This document shows positions 1 through 8,063 of a DNA stretch of 21,079 bases, piece after piece. This stretch comes from an uncultured Marinilabiliaceae bacterium. Its GTDB lineage: Bacteria > Bacteroidota > Bacteroidia > Bacteroidales > Marinilabiliaceae. Below the pieces are notes generated by a model. It searched no databases. It was given only the letters and a program-made list of their open reading frames with translations, and was not told the DNA's origin. A program made the position numbers and the translations under genes. The DNA is taken from contig CAJONN010000013.1 of assembly GCA_905235955.1 (NCBI GenBank), positions 1 to 21,079 on the forward strand. Reading direction: 5' to 3'. Position 1 is the stretch's first letter; every line of letters starts with the position of its first letter.

Positions 1-3
1 TTG

Positions 4-88
4 TTACTTTTTATTTCGCTTCGCTCAATCATCGTTGAGTCTTGCGGAAAGACCCGAAGATGATTGAGCGTAGCGAGATAAAAAGTAA
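4..88. repeat. Large imperfect inverted repeat (hairpin or MITE-like)
   Basis: The arms at 4-33 and 59-88 are 30 nt each and match as reverse complements at 28 of 30 positions. The 25-nt loop contains a smaller GTCTT/AAGAC stem (39-43 with 48-52). Transcribed, it would form a long stable hairpin. The right arm is followed by A-rich sequence and no T-run, so it is not a textbook rho-independent terminator in the plus direction. It could be a terminator for a gene to the left, a REP/MITE-type element, or a mobile-element end. No ORF is associated with it inside the window. Confidence 0.7.
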
Positions 89-136
89 AAGACTAATGAA
101 AAAGATGTGTTTGGAAATTTGTTTTAATACATTTCT

Positions 137-154
137 ACTTGCGAAACTTGAGCA
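137..154 (+). repeat. Dispersed 18-bp motif, copy A
   Basis: The sequence ACTTGCGAAACTTGAGCA is made of two tandem 9-mers of the form ACTTGnGnA. Close copies occur at 17558-17575 (plus) and 19989-20006 (minus), all in non-coding DNA. This copy lies about 135 nt upstream of carB on the same strand. Its function is unknown. It may be a regulator binding site or the core of a small dispersed repeat. Confidence 0.45.
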
Positions 155-246
155 GATATGTTAAATAAATATACAAACAAAATACGATTTAACTTTTAGT
201 ATATACATTTTGCAAAACAGGTGGCAAGGTATAAAGAAAAAAAATG

Positions 247-254
247 TAATTTTG
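247..254 (+). promoter_or_regulatory. Putative carB promoter (-7 element TAATTTTG)
   Basis: TAATTTTG fits the Bacteroidota -7 consensus TAnnTTTG and lies 35 nt upstream of the carB ATG. A good -33 TTTG at 19-20 nt is not present; the nearest candidate is TGG at 222-224 with 22-nt spacing. The call rests mainly on the -7 match and its position. Confidence 0.4.
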
Positions 255-289
255 TGCGCTGAAGACTTAATAGATAATCCTACTCAATT

Positions 290-2539
290 ATGAAACACGA
301 AGTCAGAAAGGTTGTCATTCTTGGTTCGGGCGCTCTCAAAATAGGTGAGGCAGGCGAGTTTGACTATTCTGGTTCACAAGCCCTTAAGGCTCTAAAAGAA
401 GAAGGAGTACGCACCGTACTTATCAACCCAAACATTGCTACAATTCAGACATCGGAAAACATTGCCGACAAGATTTACTTCTTGCCCGTAACTCCGTATT
501 TTGTTGAGCAGGTTATCAAAAAAGAACGCCCTGATGGCATTCTTCTATCATTTGGTGGCCAAACAGCACTCAATTGTGGCATAAAGCTCTTTGAGCAAAA
601 GATTTTGGAAAAATACAACGTCATGGTGCTCGGTACGCCCATTCAGGCCATCATCGACACTGAAGACCGCGAAATCTTTGCCAACAAGCTCAAAGAAATT
701 GATGTCAAAACACCTAAGAGCATTGCCGTAGAGAGTGTTGCCGATGCCCTCAAAGCATCAGACGAAATAGGCTTCCCTATCATTGTGCGCGCAGCATACA
801 CACTGGGTGGCATGGGCTCTGGCTTCTGCAACAACAAAGAAGAACTCATTGCTCGCGCTGAAAATGCGCTCTCATATTCAAACCAAATATTGGTAGAAGA
901 GTCGCTCAAAGGCTGGAAAGAGGTAGAATATGAAGTAGTGCGCGATGCTTACAACAACTGCATCACCGTCTGCAACATGGAAAACTTCGATCCGCTGGGC
1001 ATTCACACTGGCGAATCTATAGTTGTAGCACCTTCGCAAACACTCTCCAACTCTGAGTATCACAAATTGCGCGAGTTGGCCATCAAAATTGTACGCCACG
1101 TAGGCATTGTGGGCGAATGTAACGTACAATATGCCCTCGACCCCAACTCTGAAGATTACCGCGTCATCGAAGTCAACGCTCGCTTGTCGCGTTCATCAGC
1201 CTTGGCATCAAAAGCTACTGGCTATCCGTTGGCATTTGTAGCTGCAAAACTTTCGCTCGGCTACGGATTGTGGGAACTCAAAAACTCAGTTACCAAAACA
1301 ACTCCGGCATATTTTGAGCCAGCTCTGGACTATATTGTTTGCAAAATACCACGTTGGGACCTTGGCAAGTTTACAGGCGTTTCAAAGCAAATAGGTTCTT
1401 CGATGAAGTCAGTAGGCGAAATAATGGCCATCGGACGTTCGTTTGAAGAGGTTATTCAGAAAGGTCTTCGTATGGTCGGACAAGGCACCCACGGCTTTGT
1501 TGGCAACCAACCACTCAAAGGTCTTGACATAGAAGAAGAACTCAAAAACCCAACCGACAAACGCGTTTATGCTATTGCGGAAGGCTTTGACAAGGGCTTG
1601 AGTGTAAAAGATATTCACGAACTGACAAAGATTGATAATTGGTTCCTCGAGAAACTTTATCACATCTTCACCATCAAAAATCGTCTGTCAGAATACAACA
1701 AAATAGCTGACGTACCCAACGACCTATTGCTCGAAGCCAAAAAAGCTGGCTTCTCTGACTTCCAAATAGCTCGCCTCGTATTCAAAGACAAGAGCCGCAA
1801 AATGGAAGAGCAAAACCTTGAAGTACGCGAACACCGCAAAAAACAAAACATTGTGCCAGTTGTAAAGCAAATTGACACAATGGCAGGCGAATTCCCAGCA
1901 CAAATCAACTATTTGTATATCACCTACAACGGTGCAACCAACGATGTGCAGTATGTAGGCGACCACCGTTCAGTAATAGTGCTTGGCTCAGGCGCATATC
2001 GCATAGGCTCATCGGTTGAATTCGACTGGTGCTCAGTCAACGCTATCAACACCATCAAGCAGCAAGGTTTGCGCTCGGTAATGATAAACTACAACCCCGA
2101 AACCGTATCAACCGACTACGATGTGTGCGACCGCCTCTACTTTGATGAACTCACTGAAGAACGTGTGCTCGACATCATCGACCTTGAGCAACCTAAAGGC
2201 GTAATAGTGTCAGTGGGCGGACAAATTCCGAACAACTTGGCAATGAAGCTACATCGCCGAAATGTACCAATCTTGGGCACATCGCCTATCAACATTGACC
2301 GCGCCGAAAACCGCCAAAAGTTCTCAACTATGTGCGACGAACTTGGTGTCGACCAGCCACGTTGGAGCGAGCTTACTACCATTGACGACATTTACAAGTT
2401 TGTTGACGAAGTAGGCTTCCCAGTGCTTGTGCGCCCGTCATACGTACTCTCAGGTGCTGCTATGAATGTGGTATCAAACAAGCAAGAGCTTGAATACTTC
2501 CTCAACCTTGCAGCCAACGTGTCGAAAGAGTTCCCGTAG
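290..2539 (+). CDS. carB: Carbamoyl-phosphate synthase large subunit, N-terminal part (frameshifted)
   Basis: CarB makes carbamoyl phosphate from bicarbonate, ammonia delivered by the small subunit, and two ATP, for pyrimidine and arginine synthesis. This ORF carries the whole N-terminal synthetase half (start [22 protein letters not shown]-grasp core with [19 protein letters not shown] around residue 300), the middle oligomerisation region, and the start of the second ATP-grasp half ([20 protein letters not shown] around residue 562). It ends at TAG 2537-2539 after 749 residues, in the middle of the second ATP-grasp domain. The next frame continues the protein without loss of homology, and the two parts together give about 1073 residues, the normal family length. 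One base is missing between TTC 2531-2533 and GTA 2536-2538. The sequence is closer to the eukaryotic CAD type than to E. coli CarB. No carA is adjacent within the window. Confidence 0.93.
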   Translation: MKHEVRKVVILGSGALKIGEAGEFDYSGSQALKALKEEGVRTVLINPNIATIQTSENIADKIYFLPVTPYFVEQVIKKERPDGILLSFGGQTALNCGIKLFEQKILEKYNVMVLGTPIQAIIDTEDREIFANKLKEIDVKTPKSIAVESVADALKASDEIGFPIIVRAAYTLGGMGSGFCNNKEELIARAENALSYSNQILVEESLKGWKEVEYEVVRDAYNNCITVCNMENFDPLGIHTGESIVVAPSQTLSNSEYHKLRELAIKIVRHVGIVGECNVQYALDPNSEDYRVIEVNARLSRSSALASKATGYPLAFVAAKLSLGYGLWELKNSVTKTTPAYFEPALDYIVCKIPRWDLGKFTGVSKQIGSSMKSVGEIMAIGRSFEEVIQKGLRMVGQGTHGFVGNQPLKGLDIEEELKNPTDKRVYAIAEGFDKGLSVKDIHELTKIDNWFLEKLYHIFTIKNRLSEYNKIADVPNDLLLEAKKAGFSDFQIARLVFKDKSRKMEEQNLEVREHRKKQNIVPVVKQIDTMAGEFPAQINYLYITYNGATNDVQYVGDHRSVIVLGSGAYRIGSSVEFDWCSVNAINTIKQQGLRSVMINYNPETVSTDYDVCDRLYFDELTEERVLDIIDLEQPKGVIVSVGGQIPNNLAMKLHRRNVPILGTSPINIDRAENRQKFSTMCDELGVDQPRWSELTTIDDIYKFVDEVGFPVLVRPSYVLSGAAMNVVSNKQELEYFLNLAANVSKEFP

Positions 2540-3513
2540 TGGTTTCAGAATTCATAGAGCAAGCCAAAGAGATAGAGATAGACGCTGTGGCACAAGGTGG
2601 CGAGGTGATTGCATACGCCATATCAGAACACATAGAGTTTGCAGGCGTTCACTCTGGCGATGCTACAATAGTGTTCCCACCACAAAAACTCTACGTAGAG
2701 ACTATCAAACGCATAAAGAAGATAGCACGCCAAATAGCAAAAGCACTTGAAATTTCGGGTCCGTTCAACATGCAGGTTTTGGCAAAAAACAACGATATAA
2801 AAGTTATAGAGTGCAACTTGCGTGCATCGCGTAGCTTCCCATTCGTATCTAAAGTACTCAAAGTCAACCTCATCGAACTTGCTACACGCGTAATGCTTGG
2901 CTTGCCAGTAGAGAAGCCTGCAAAGAGCCTCTTCGACATCGACTATGTTGGCATCAAAGCACCTCAGTTCTCGTTTGCTCGTCTTCAGAAGGCCGACCCA
3001 GTGTTGGGTGTCGACATGTCGTCAACAGGCGAAGTGGGTTGCTTGGGCGAAAACTTCGACGATGCAGTGCTACAGTCGATGCTATCAGTAGGTTATCGCA
3101 TACCCCAAGCTGGTGGCAACATACTCATCTCGTCAGGTCCGGCACGTTCAAAAACCGAACTTCTCGATGGTGCACGTATGCTTGCGCAGAAAGGCTACAA
3201 ACTCTTTGCAACAGGTGGCACACATCGCTTCTTGTCAGAAAATGGTGTAGACTCTACGCTCTTGCATTGGCCCGATGAAGATGTGAAGCCCAATGTGATA
3301 GATTACATTCGTGAGAAAAAGATAGATTTGGTTGTCAACATACCTAAAAACCTCACTCACAATGAGCTCAAAAATGGCTACCGCATTCGTCGCGATGCCA
3401 TCGACTTCAATGTACCACTCATCACCAATGCACGTTTGGCATCAGCATTCATCAGAGCATTCTGCAAGCTGAGCATCGACCAAATAAGCATCAAGGCTTG
3501 GGATGAATTTTAA
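2539..3513 (+). CDS. carB: Carbamoyl-phosphate synthase large subunit, C-terminal part (continuation after frameshift)
   Basis: This is the remainder of the carB gene in the -1 frame relative to 290-2539. The GTG at 2539 is an internal valine codon of the intact protein, not a natural start. The homologous reading actually begins at GTA 2536. It contains the rest of the second ATP-grasp domain (IKVIECNLRASRSFPFVSKV, matching the metal-binding E/N region) and the C-terminal MGS-like allosteric domain from about residue 185 of this fragment (LISSGPARSKTELL ... LFATGGTHRFLSENG), which in other CarB proteins binds UMP, ornithine or IMP. No internal stop disrupts it and codon use matches the upstream part, so any inactivation is recent or the missing base is a sequencing error. 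A strong terminator follows 32 nt after the stop. Confidence 0.9.
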   Translation: MVSEFIEQAKEIEIDAVAQGGEVIAYAISEHIEFAGVHSGDATIVFPPQKLYVETIKRIKKIARQIAKALEISGPFNMQVLAKNNDIKVIECNLRASRSFPFVSKVLKVNLIELATRVMLGLPVEKPAKSLFDIDYVGIKAPQFSFARLQKADPVLGVDMSSTGEVGCLGENFDDAVLQSMLSVGYRIPQAGGNILISSGPARSKTELLDGARMLAQKGYKLFATGGTHRFLSENGVDSTLLHWPDEDVKPNVIDYIREKKIDLVVNIPKNLTHNELKNGYRIRRDAIDFNVPLITNARLASAFIRAFCKLSIDQISIKAWDEF

Positions 3514-3545
3514 GGAGTAAAAGTTTTATCGTAAAATATGTTTTG

Positions 3546-3583
3546 TAGAGATGCCTCAATTGTTGTGGCATCTCTATTTTTTT
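3546..3583 (+). terminator. Rho-independent terminator of carB
   Basis: A perfect 10-bp stem (TAGAGATGCC at 3546-3555, GGCATCTCTA at 3567-3576) with an 11-nt loop is followed directly by seven T residues. It lies between the convergent carB and yhcC genes. On the minus strand the stem has no T-run, so it serves mainly carB. Confidence 0.88.
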
Positions 3584-3587
3584 CAGA

Positions 3588-4496
3588 TCAGAACAATCGT
3601 CCTTGCCATGTCTTGCGCTCAGATATCAGTTTTTCTAACTGATGAACAAACTCAAAGTTTTTGATATTCCAGAAAGGGGCTATCACCATGTCGCGCGGTG
3701 CTTGACTTATAAAGCGTTCGACAACAATACTGGGATTGAGGCGTTCAAGAAAATCGACACAAAAATTGATGTATTCATTGGCACTAAAAAGGTTGAAGTT
3801 TTGCGGATTGTGTGCATATTCAGCAGCCATCTGTGAGCCTCTAACAATCTGCAGTTGATGCAGTTTCAGAAAGTTGATAGGCAATGCCGACAATATTGTA
3901 GCTTCGCTGAGCATCTGCTCCCGAGTTTCAGTAGGCAACCCCATTATCAGATGCACGCCAACAGCTATTTGCGCCTGCGCTATCTGTTCTATAGCTTGGC
4001 AACTATCGCTCCACGTGTGTTGCCTATTGATAGAGAGCAAGGTGTCATCGTAGCAGCTCTCTACGCCAAGTTCGATGGCTACGTAGTGTTGCTTGTTTAT
4101 TTCGGCCAAAGCAGCCAAAAGGTCAGGGGCGATGCAATCTGGGCGAGTACCAATAACGATGCCACTCACTTGTGGGTGTGCCAACGCCTCGTGATATAAG
4201 TTTAGCAGATGATTGGTATTGCCGTATGTATTGCTATAAGCCTGAAAATAAGCCAAAAAGACGTCTGATTTGTATTTGCTAAAAAACTGTATACCTCTGT
4301 TTAGTTGTTCGGTGATGCTGAGCGATGGTTGGCAATAGTCTGGGTTGAATGTAGAGTTGTTGCAAAATGTGCAGCCACCAACGCCTTTAGTACCATCGCG
4401 GTTCGGACAGGTGAGTCCGGCATTGACTGATATTTTTTGCGCTCTGCTGCCAAAAATATTGTTGCAATATTGCCTATATGTGTTGTAGTTGCTCAT
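3588..4496 (-). CDS. yhcC: Radical SAM protein, YhcC/TIGR01212 family
   Basis: This is a 302-residue radical S-adenosylmethionine protein. Three cysteines in the arrangement C30-x11-C42-x2-C45 (CPNRDGTKGVGGCTFC) provide the [4Fe-4S] cluster ligands, with the spacing typical of the YhcC subfamily rather than the common CxxxCxxC. The family-specific stretches FLAYFQAYSNTY, GTRPDC, ELGVES and GVHLIMGLPTET are all present. The exact substrate of the family is not established. The start ATG overlaps the miaA stop as ATGA (4493-4496), so it is the last gene of a three-gene minus-strand operon and is probably translationally coupled to miaA. Pairing with miaA, a tRNA modification gene, is suggestive of an RNA-related role but does not prove one. 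Confidence 0.9.
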   Translation of the reverse strand: MSNYNTYRQYCNNIFGSRAQKISVNAGLTCPNRDGTKGVGGCTFCNNSTFNPDYCQPSLSITEQLNRGIQFFSKYKSDVFLAYFQAYSNTYGNTNHLLNLYHEALAHPQVSGIVIGTRPDCIAPDLLAALAEINKQHYVAIELGVESCYDDTLLSINRQHTWSDSCQAIEQIAQAQIAVGVHLIMGLPTETREQMLSEATILSALPINFLKLHQLQIVRGSQMAAEYAHNPQNFNLFSANEYINFCVDFLERLNPSIVVERFISQAPRDMVIAPFWNIKNFEFVHQLEKLISERKTWQGRLF

Positions 4497-5404
4497 CTGA
4501 CGAGGCTCAGTGCTTGCTCTATCTTGATGTTCATTGGCTTCGAAGCGTCGATCCAGTTTATGTATGTGCCACGTTTTTCCATGCCTCTAAACCACGTCAT
4601 TTGTCGCTTAGCAAACTGATGTATGGCTATTTCGAGCTGTTGCACCATGTCGGCATACGATAGTTGTCCTATAAGGTGTAGCGTGATGTATTTGTATTCC
4701 AAGCCATAATATATAAGGTCGTCGGGCGAAAGACCTTGACGCAGTAGTGTTTCAACCTCTGCTACCATACCTTCACTTAGGCGAGTGCGCAAGCGGTTGC
4801 TGATGCGTTCTCTGCGCAAGTCGCGGTCGATGCTAAGCCCTATGACTATGGGGTTTAGAATATTTTGCTGAGTTTCATCGGCTGGATGCTGAGCGTAGTA
4901 TTGCTCTATCTCAATGGCACGTATAGCGCGCTGTATGGTGTCAGTGTCGGTATTATTGTGCAGTTTCCGATAGGTAGATAAGATTTGTGCAAGTTCGGCA
5001 AGCGACTTGTTGCTAAGTTCTTGCCGGAGAGCATGATTGGGCGGTACGGCTGTATGTCTGTAGCCTTTGAGTACTGCTTCTATATACAATCCTGTGCCAC
5101 CACACAAAATGGGCACTTTGCCTCGGCTCGTAACGTGTTGATAGGCTTCATCAAAATCGTTCTGAAATCTATAGACATTGTATTTTTCTCCGGCATCACA
5201 AATATCAATAAGGTGATAGGGTATTTGTACGCCATCAACCACATAGTCGGCAAGGTCTTTGCCCGTGCCTATAGTCATTCCTCTATATATTTGCCTTGAG
5301 TCAGCGCTTATAATTTCTGTGCTGAGTTGCTTTGCCAAATGTGCTGCAAAGGTAGTTTTGCCACAAGCTGTAGGTCCGAGAACTACAATAAGGTTGTTTG
5401 TCAT
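4493..5404 (-). CDS. miaA: tRNA dimethylallyltransferase
   Basis: MiaA transfers an isoprenyl group from dimethylallyl diphosphate to N6 of adenosine 37 in tRNAs that read codons starting with U. The P-loop is GPTACGKTT (residues 10-18), followed by the substrate-binding IISADSRQIYRGMTIGTGK segment and PYHLIDI. The length of 303 residues is normal. Both ends overlap neighbours by ATGA: its start with the antiporter stop (5401-5404) and its stop with the yhcC start (4493-4496). Bacteroidales often carry two miaA paralogs; whether this is the only copy cannot be seen here. tRNA-Trp is one of the tRNAs MiaA modifies in other bacteria, which links this gene loosely to the Trp-codon-sensing leader on the other side of the antiporter. 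That link is inference only. Confidence 0.93.
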   Translation of the reverse strand: MTNNLIVVLGPTACGKTTFAAHLAKQLSTEIISADSRQIYRGMTIGTGKDLADYVVDGVQIPYHLIDICDAGEKYNVYRFQNDFDEAYQHVTSRGKVPILCGGTGLYIEAVLKGYRHTAVPPNHALRQELSNKSLAELAQILSTYRKLHNNTDTDTIQRAIRAIEIEQYYAQHPADETQQNILNPIVIGLSIDRDLRRERISNRLRTRLSEGMVAEVETLLRQGLSPDDLIYYGLEYKYITLHLIGQLSYADMVQQLEIAIHQFAKRQMTWFRGMEKRGTYINWIDASKPMNIKIEQALSLVR

Positions 5405-6663
5405 TTGCTTACCTCCTCATTGATTGGTTGTTTTTTATCAAAAAAACGCATCAAAAGGTTGCCAAATGCCGTGCGATTGATAATGGGTATTAGCACTGAT
5501 GTAAGGATAATGCTAATGAGCACAACATTGTATACAAACGCCTGTATGTCAGCGCCTTCAATCATACCATATCTTGATGGCAAACCAGCCAACACTGCAG
5601 CTGCCAAGCCTTTGGGCACCATGATAGAGACGATGGTATTGTCGTAGGTCGAAATATGTTTGCCGACAACAATTTTTGTTACTATTGGGCGCATCAGATA
5701 AACGGCTACAACAATGCAGCAAGCCACGCCAGCGGTATAGATGTGTGCTATGGGAATGCTAATGCCTAAGTAGACAAAGAAGAATATTTTGATAAGGAAG
5801 ACTATCTCTTTGTAGAGTTCCTTTTCAGCATTGGAAACCACCACAATATTGTCGTTGACATTGCTCAGAGCATTCGACAATATTGGCACTCGGCGAGCCA
5901 AAGCTCTGTGATTGCCCAACAATATGCCGTATGCCAAGGCAGCTATTGGTCCGCTAAAATGCAACAAATCAGCAACTCCGTAAACTATAAACATAAAGGC
6001 AAATGTTGCAAACTGCGTATGAGTCCAGTTGCGCACATGCTCCAAAATGCGTATCCACAATATGCCACCCAAGCTACCTATGACGAGTGCAAAAACGAGC
6101 GATGATATGAGGTTGCCAATGATGCGCCCCACCTCAATCTCGCCACTATGCACACTTGCCAATACGCCAAGGGTGAAGATGATACAGAGCACATCGGTGA
6201 GTACTGATTCGAGGATGAGCATGGTAGAGGCTTTTTTGCCAACATTGAGTGCGCCCACAAGCGGAATGACTACAGCTGACGATGTGCCACCACATATAAA
6301 GCCCATAGCCAAACCAGCCATTGGCGAATAGTCGAAGCCCCAATAGAGTATGGCAAAAATGACAAAAGCTGTGGCAAAAAATGTGCTGACTGTAAGTTTT
6401 GTAGCTAAGCCAGCCGACCGCCATAAGGTACCAAGCTCTAAGTCGAGCCCACTTTCAAACAATATGATAATAAGCGCCATAGCCGTAAACAACTCGCCAG
6501 CTCGACCAATAGCTGCAGGATCGACAATATGAAAAATAGGACCAAGCAACATACCAAATACAATAAGGATGAGCACATCAGGCACTTTGGTTCGGTTGAA
6601 GAAATGCGTAAGCCAATGTCCGACGAAGTAGAGCAGTCCGAGAGCAATTATGGTTGTAGTCAT
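5401..6663 (-). CDS. Cation:proton antiporter (CPA superfamily), membrane protein
   Basis: This is a 420-residue polytopic inner-membrane protein with about 12 hydrophobic helices starting at the N-terminus. The ion-binding region reads CGGTSSAVVIPLVGAL followed by LILESVLTDVLCII. The acidic residue in the LTD motif corresponds to the essential aspartate of Na+/H+ and K+/H+ exchangers (ND in CPA1, DD in CPA2). An early VPDVLILIVFGMLLGP segment and LFESGLDLEL are also typical. No cytoplasmic TrkA domain follows, so it is the membrane module alone. The transported ion cannot be decided from sequence. It is the first gene of the antiporter-miaA-yhcC operon, with its own promoter at 6691-6722 diverging from the trp promoter. 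Confidence 0.85.
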   Translation of the reverse strand: MTTTIIALGLLYFVGHWLTHFFNRTKVPDVLILIVFGMLLGPIFHIVDPAAIGRAGELFTAMALIIILFESGLDLELGTLWRSAGLATKLTVSTFFATAFVIFAILYWGFDYSPMAGLAMGFICGGTSSAVVIPLVGALNVGKKASTMLILESVLTDVLCIIFTLGVLASVHSGEIEVGRIIGNLISSLVFALVIGSLGGILWIRILEHVRNWTHTQFATFAFMFIVYGVADLLHFSGPIAALAYGILLGNHRALARRVPILSNALSNVNDNIVVVSNAEKELYKEIVFLIKIFFFVYLGISIPIAHIYTAGVACCIVVAVYLMRPIVTKIVVGKHISTYDNTIVSIMVPKGLAAAVLAGLPSRYGMIEGADIQAFVYNVVLISIILTSVLIPIINRTAFGNLLMRFFDKKQPINEEVSK

Positions 6664-6690
6664 AGGCTAATCGGTTGGTAAAACATTATG

Positions 6691-6722
6691 CAAAGATAGT
6701 TGACAGAGCCTTTATTTGAAAA
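6691..6722 (-). promoter_or_regulatory. Putative promoter of the antiporter-miaA-yhcC operon
   Basis: Read on the minus strand, TTTC, 19 nt, then TATCTTTG matches the Bacteroidota form TTTG-N19-TAnnTTTG with a perfect -7 (6691-6698). The expected transcription start is only about 20 nt upstream of the antiporter ATG at 6663. Confidence 0.55.
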
Positions 6723-6791
6723 TTTATTTTACACCAGTGTATGTTGGGTTATTGTCGCGTGGTGTGAGAAAAATAATTTCATTGTAAATTA

Positions 6792-6822
6792 TTGTACAAA
6801 TAAAAATAGATTTATACATTTG
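6792..6822 (+). promoter_or_regulatory. Putative trp operon promoter
   Basis: TTG at 6792-6794, a 20-nt spacer and TACATTTG at 6815-6822 match the Bacteroidota promoter form. The predicted start near 6829 would put the leader ORF ATG about 14 nt into the transcript. It is divergent from the antiporter promoter with roughly 70 nt between the two -33 regions. Confidence 0.62.
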
Positions 6823-6842
6823 CACACAAATAATAATAGAGA

Positions 6843-6908
6843 ATGAAGTCGAGAAACAACATATGGTGGTGGCATCTTACTCTTGTAAAAACCGGAGTGA
6901 GAGCTTAA
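6843..6908 (+). CDS. trpL: trp operon leader peptide (21 residues, three tandem Trp)
   Basis: ATG 6843 to TAA 6906-6908 encodes 21 residues, with TGG TGG TGG at codons 8-10 (MKSRNNIWWWHLTL is the first part). Three adjacent tryptophan codons in a tiny ORF between a good promoter and trpD are the hallmark of a transcription attenuator. A ribosome short of Trp-tRNA would stall at 6864-6872 and leave 6891-6898 free to pair with 6952-6959, which blocks the terminator. With ample Trp the ribosome moves to the stop codon and covers 6891-6898, so the terminator at 6941-6969 forms. The pairing logic is read from the sequence; its operation in the cell is inferred. Confidence 0.85.
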   Translation: MKSRNNIWWWHLTLVKTGVRA

Positions 6909-6969
6909 GCCGTTAGTTCTTGAAGAAACAAGATATTGAAAGGCCTGCCGAACTCCGGTGGGCTTTTTT
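6891..6969 (+). promoter_or_regulatory. trp attenuator: antiterminator and terminator hairpins
   Basis: Two structures exclude each other. Terminator: AGGCCTGCCG (6941-6950) pairs with CGGTGGGCTT (6956-6965) around the loop AACTC, ten pairs including three G-U, and six T residues run from 6964 to 6969. Antiterminator: ACCGGAGT (6891-6898, inside the leader ORF) is perfectly complementary to ACTCCGGT (6952-6959), which takes the loop and part of the 3' arm of the terminator. A small TCTTG/CAAGA hairpin (6918-6922 with 6929-6933) sits between them and would bring the antiterminator arms together. trpD starts 33 nt after the T-run. Confidence 0.75.
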
Positions 6970-7002
6970 GATTATAGAAAAACAAAAACACCAAAAAATA
7001 CT

Positions 7003-8004
7003 ATGCAAAACACACTTACACGCCTTGTAGCTCATGAAGAGCTTACGGCTGCTGAAACAGAAGAGATACTTATCAACATCACTAACGAAAAATATCCGCA
7101 AGAGCAGATAACAGCCTTCTTGATGGGCTTGCAGATGCGTGGCATATCAGTTGACGAACTCATTGGCTTGCGCAATGGAATACTGAAGACTGGTGTACCT
7201 GTTGACCTCAGCCCCTATAAACCTATCGACATTGTTGGCACTGGTGGCGACGGCAAAAACACCTTCAACATATCTACATGTGCCTGCTTCGTAGTGGCTG
7301 GTGCTGGCTATAAAGTGGCAAAACATGGCAACTATGCTGCTACATCAGTGAGCGGAGCAAGCAATGTGATTGAGGGACATGGTGTGAAGTTTACCAACGA
7401 CAACGACAAGCTACGCAAAAGCCTCGAAGAGAGCAACTTTGTATATTTGCACGCACCACTTTTTGCACGTGCTATGAAGTTTGTTGCTCCCATACGCAAA
7501 GCTCTCAAAATACCTACTTGCTTCAATTTGCTCGGTCCGCTCGTAAACCCTTGCAAGCCAACTTATCAGATGCTTGGTGTTGCCAATCTCAACCAAATGC
7601 GCCTCTACAACAATGTATATCAGAAAATTGGCATCGGCTACGGCATTGTAAACAGCGTAGATGGCTACGACGAGATTTCGCTCACAGCCGACTTCAAGGT
7701 AACTACGAAGCAACAAGAGCGCATATACAGCCCAGCCGACTTAGGTCTGTCAACTGTTAGTCCTGATGAAATTTCGGGCGGCGCAAATCAGACCAAAGAA
7801 GATGCTCTCAGAGTATTCGATGCTATACTTGAAGGTAGTGATGTTGAGAGCCGCACAAATGTAGTGCTTGCTAATGCTGCTTTTGCTATCAACATCATCG
7901 AACCAGAAAAAACTCTTGAGGAGTGCCTTGCCATTGCACGCGAGTCGCTCGAATCAAAGAAAGCGTTGTTGGTGCTAAAGAAATATGTAGAGCTCAACTC
8001 ATAG
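7003..8004 (+). CDS. trpD: Anthranilate phosphoribosyltransferase
   Basis: TrpD joins anthranilate and PRPP to give phosphoribosylanthranilate, the second committed step of tryptophan synthesis. The PRPP-binding loop GTGGDGKNTFN is at residues 79-89, with KHGNYAATSVSGASNVIEGHG and the family block NLLGPLVNP following. I set the start at ATG 7003 (333 residues): the longer open frame back to 6958 runs into the terminator hairpin and would add a non-conserved tail. No glutamine amidotransferase domain is fused to it. It is the first structural gene after the attenuator, which is unusual because trpE and trpG normally precede trpD in Bacteroidales operons. The next gene begins about 60 nt downstream and has its own promoter-like sequence. 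Confidence 0.95.
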   Translation: MQNTLTRLVAHEELTAAETEEILINITNEKYPQEQITAFLMGLQMRGISVDELIGLRNGILKTGVPVDLSPYKPIDIVGTGGDGKNTFNISTCACFVVAGAGYKVAKHGNYAATSVSGASNVIEGHGVKFTNDNDKLRKSLEESNFVYLHAPLFARAMKFVAPIRKALKIPTCFNLLGPLVNPCKPTYQMLGVANLNQMRLYNNVYQKIGIGYGIVNSVDGYDEISLTADFKVTTKQQERIYSPADLGLSTVSPDEISGGANQTKEDALRVFDAILEGSDVESRTNVVLANAAFAINIIEPEKTLEECLAIARESLESKKALLVLKKYVELNS

Positions 8005-8011
8005 CATACTC

Positions 8012-8042
8012 TCTGATGCTCACAAAACTTTAGCTATATTTG
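8012..8042 (+). promoter_or_regulatory. Putative internal promoter upstream of the lipoprotein hydrolase
   Basis: TCTG at 8012-8015, exactly 19 nt, then TATATTTG at 8035-8042 matches the Bacteroidota promoter form with a perfect -7. It lies in the 59-nt gap after trpD, so the hydrolase and trpCFBA could be transcribed independently of the attenuator. Confidence 0.5.
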
Positions 8043-8063
8043 CATCAAAAAAAATATAACAAA

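Noticed and set aside
2528..2545. Programmed -1 ribosomal frameshift in carB
   Set aside because: The shift would have to occur at G TTC CCG, which is not a slippery heptamer, and no clear downstream stem is placed for it. CarB is not known to be recoded. A missing base is simpler.
3642..6532. Plus-strand open frames opposite yhcC, miaA and the antiporter
   Set aside because: They are antisense shadows of well-supported minus-strand genes and have no recognisable domains or start signals.
6958..7002. Longer N-terminus for trpD starting at 6958
   Set aside because: This segment lies in the attenuator terminator and adds a lysine-rich non-conserved tail; ATG 7003 gives the normal TrpD length.
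8040..8063. Upstream start for the lipoprotein hydrolase
   Set aside because: It overlaps the -7 element of the predicted promoter and would put extra charged residues in front of the lipoprotein signal peptide.
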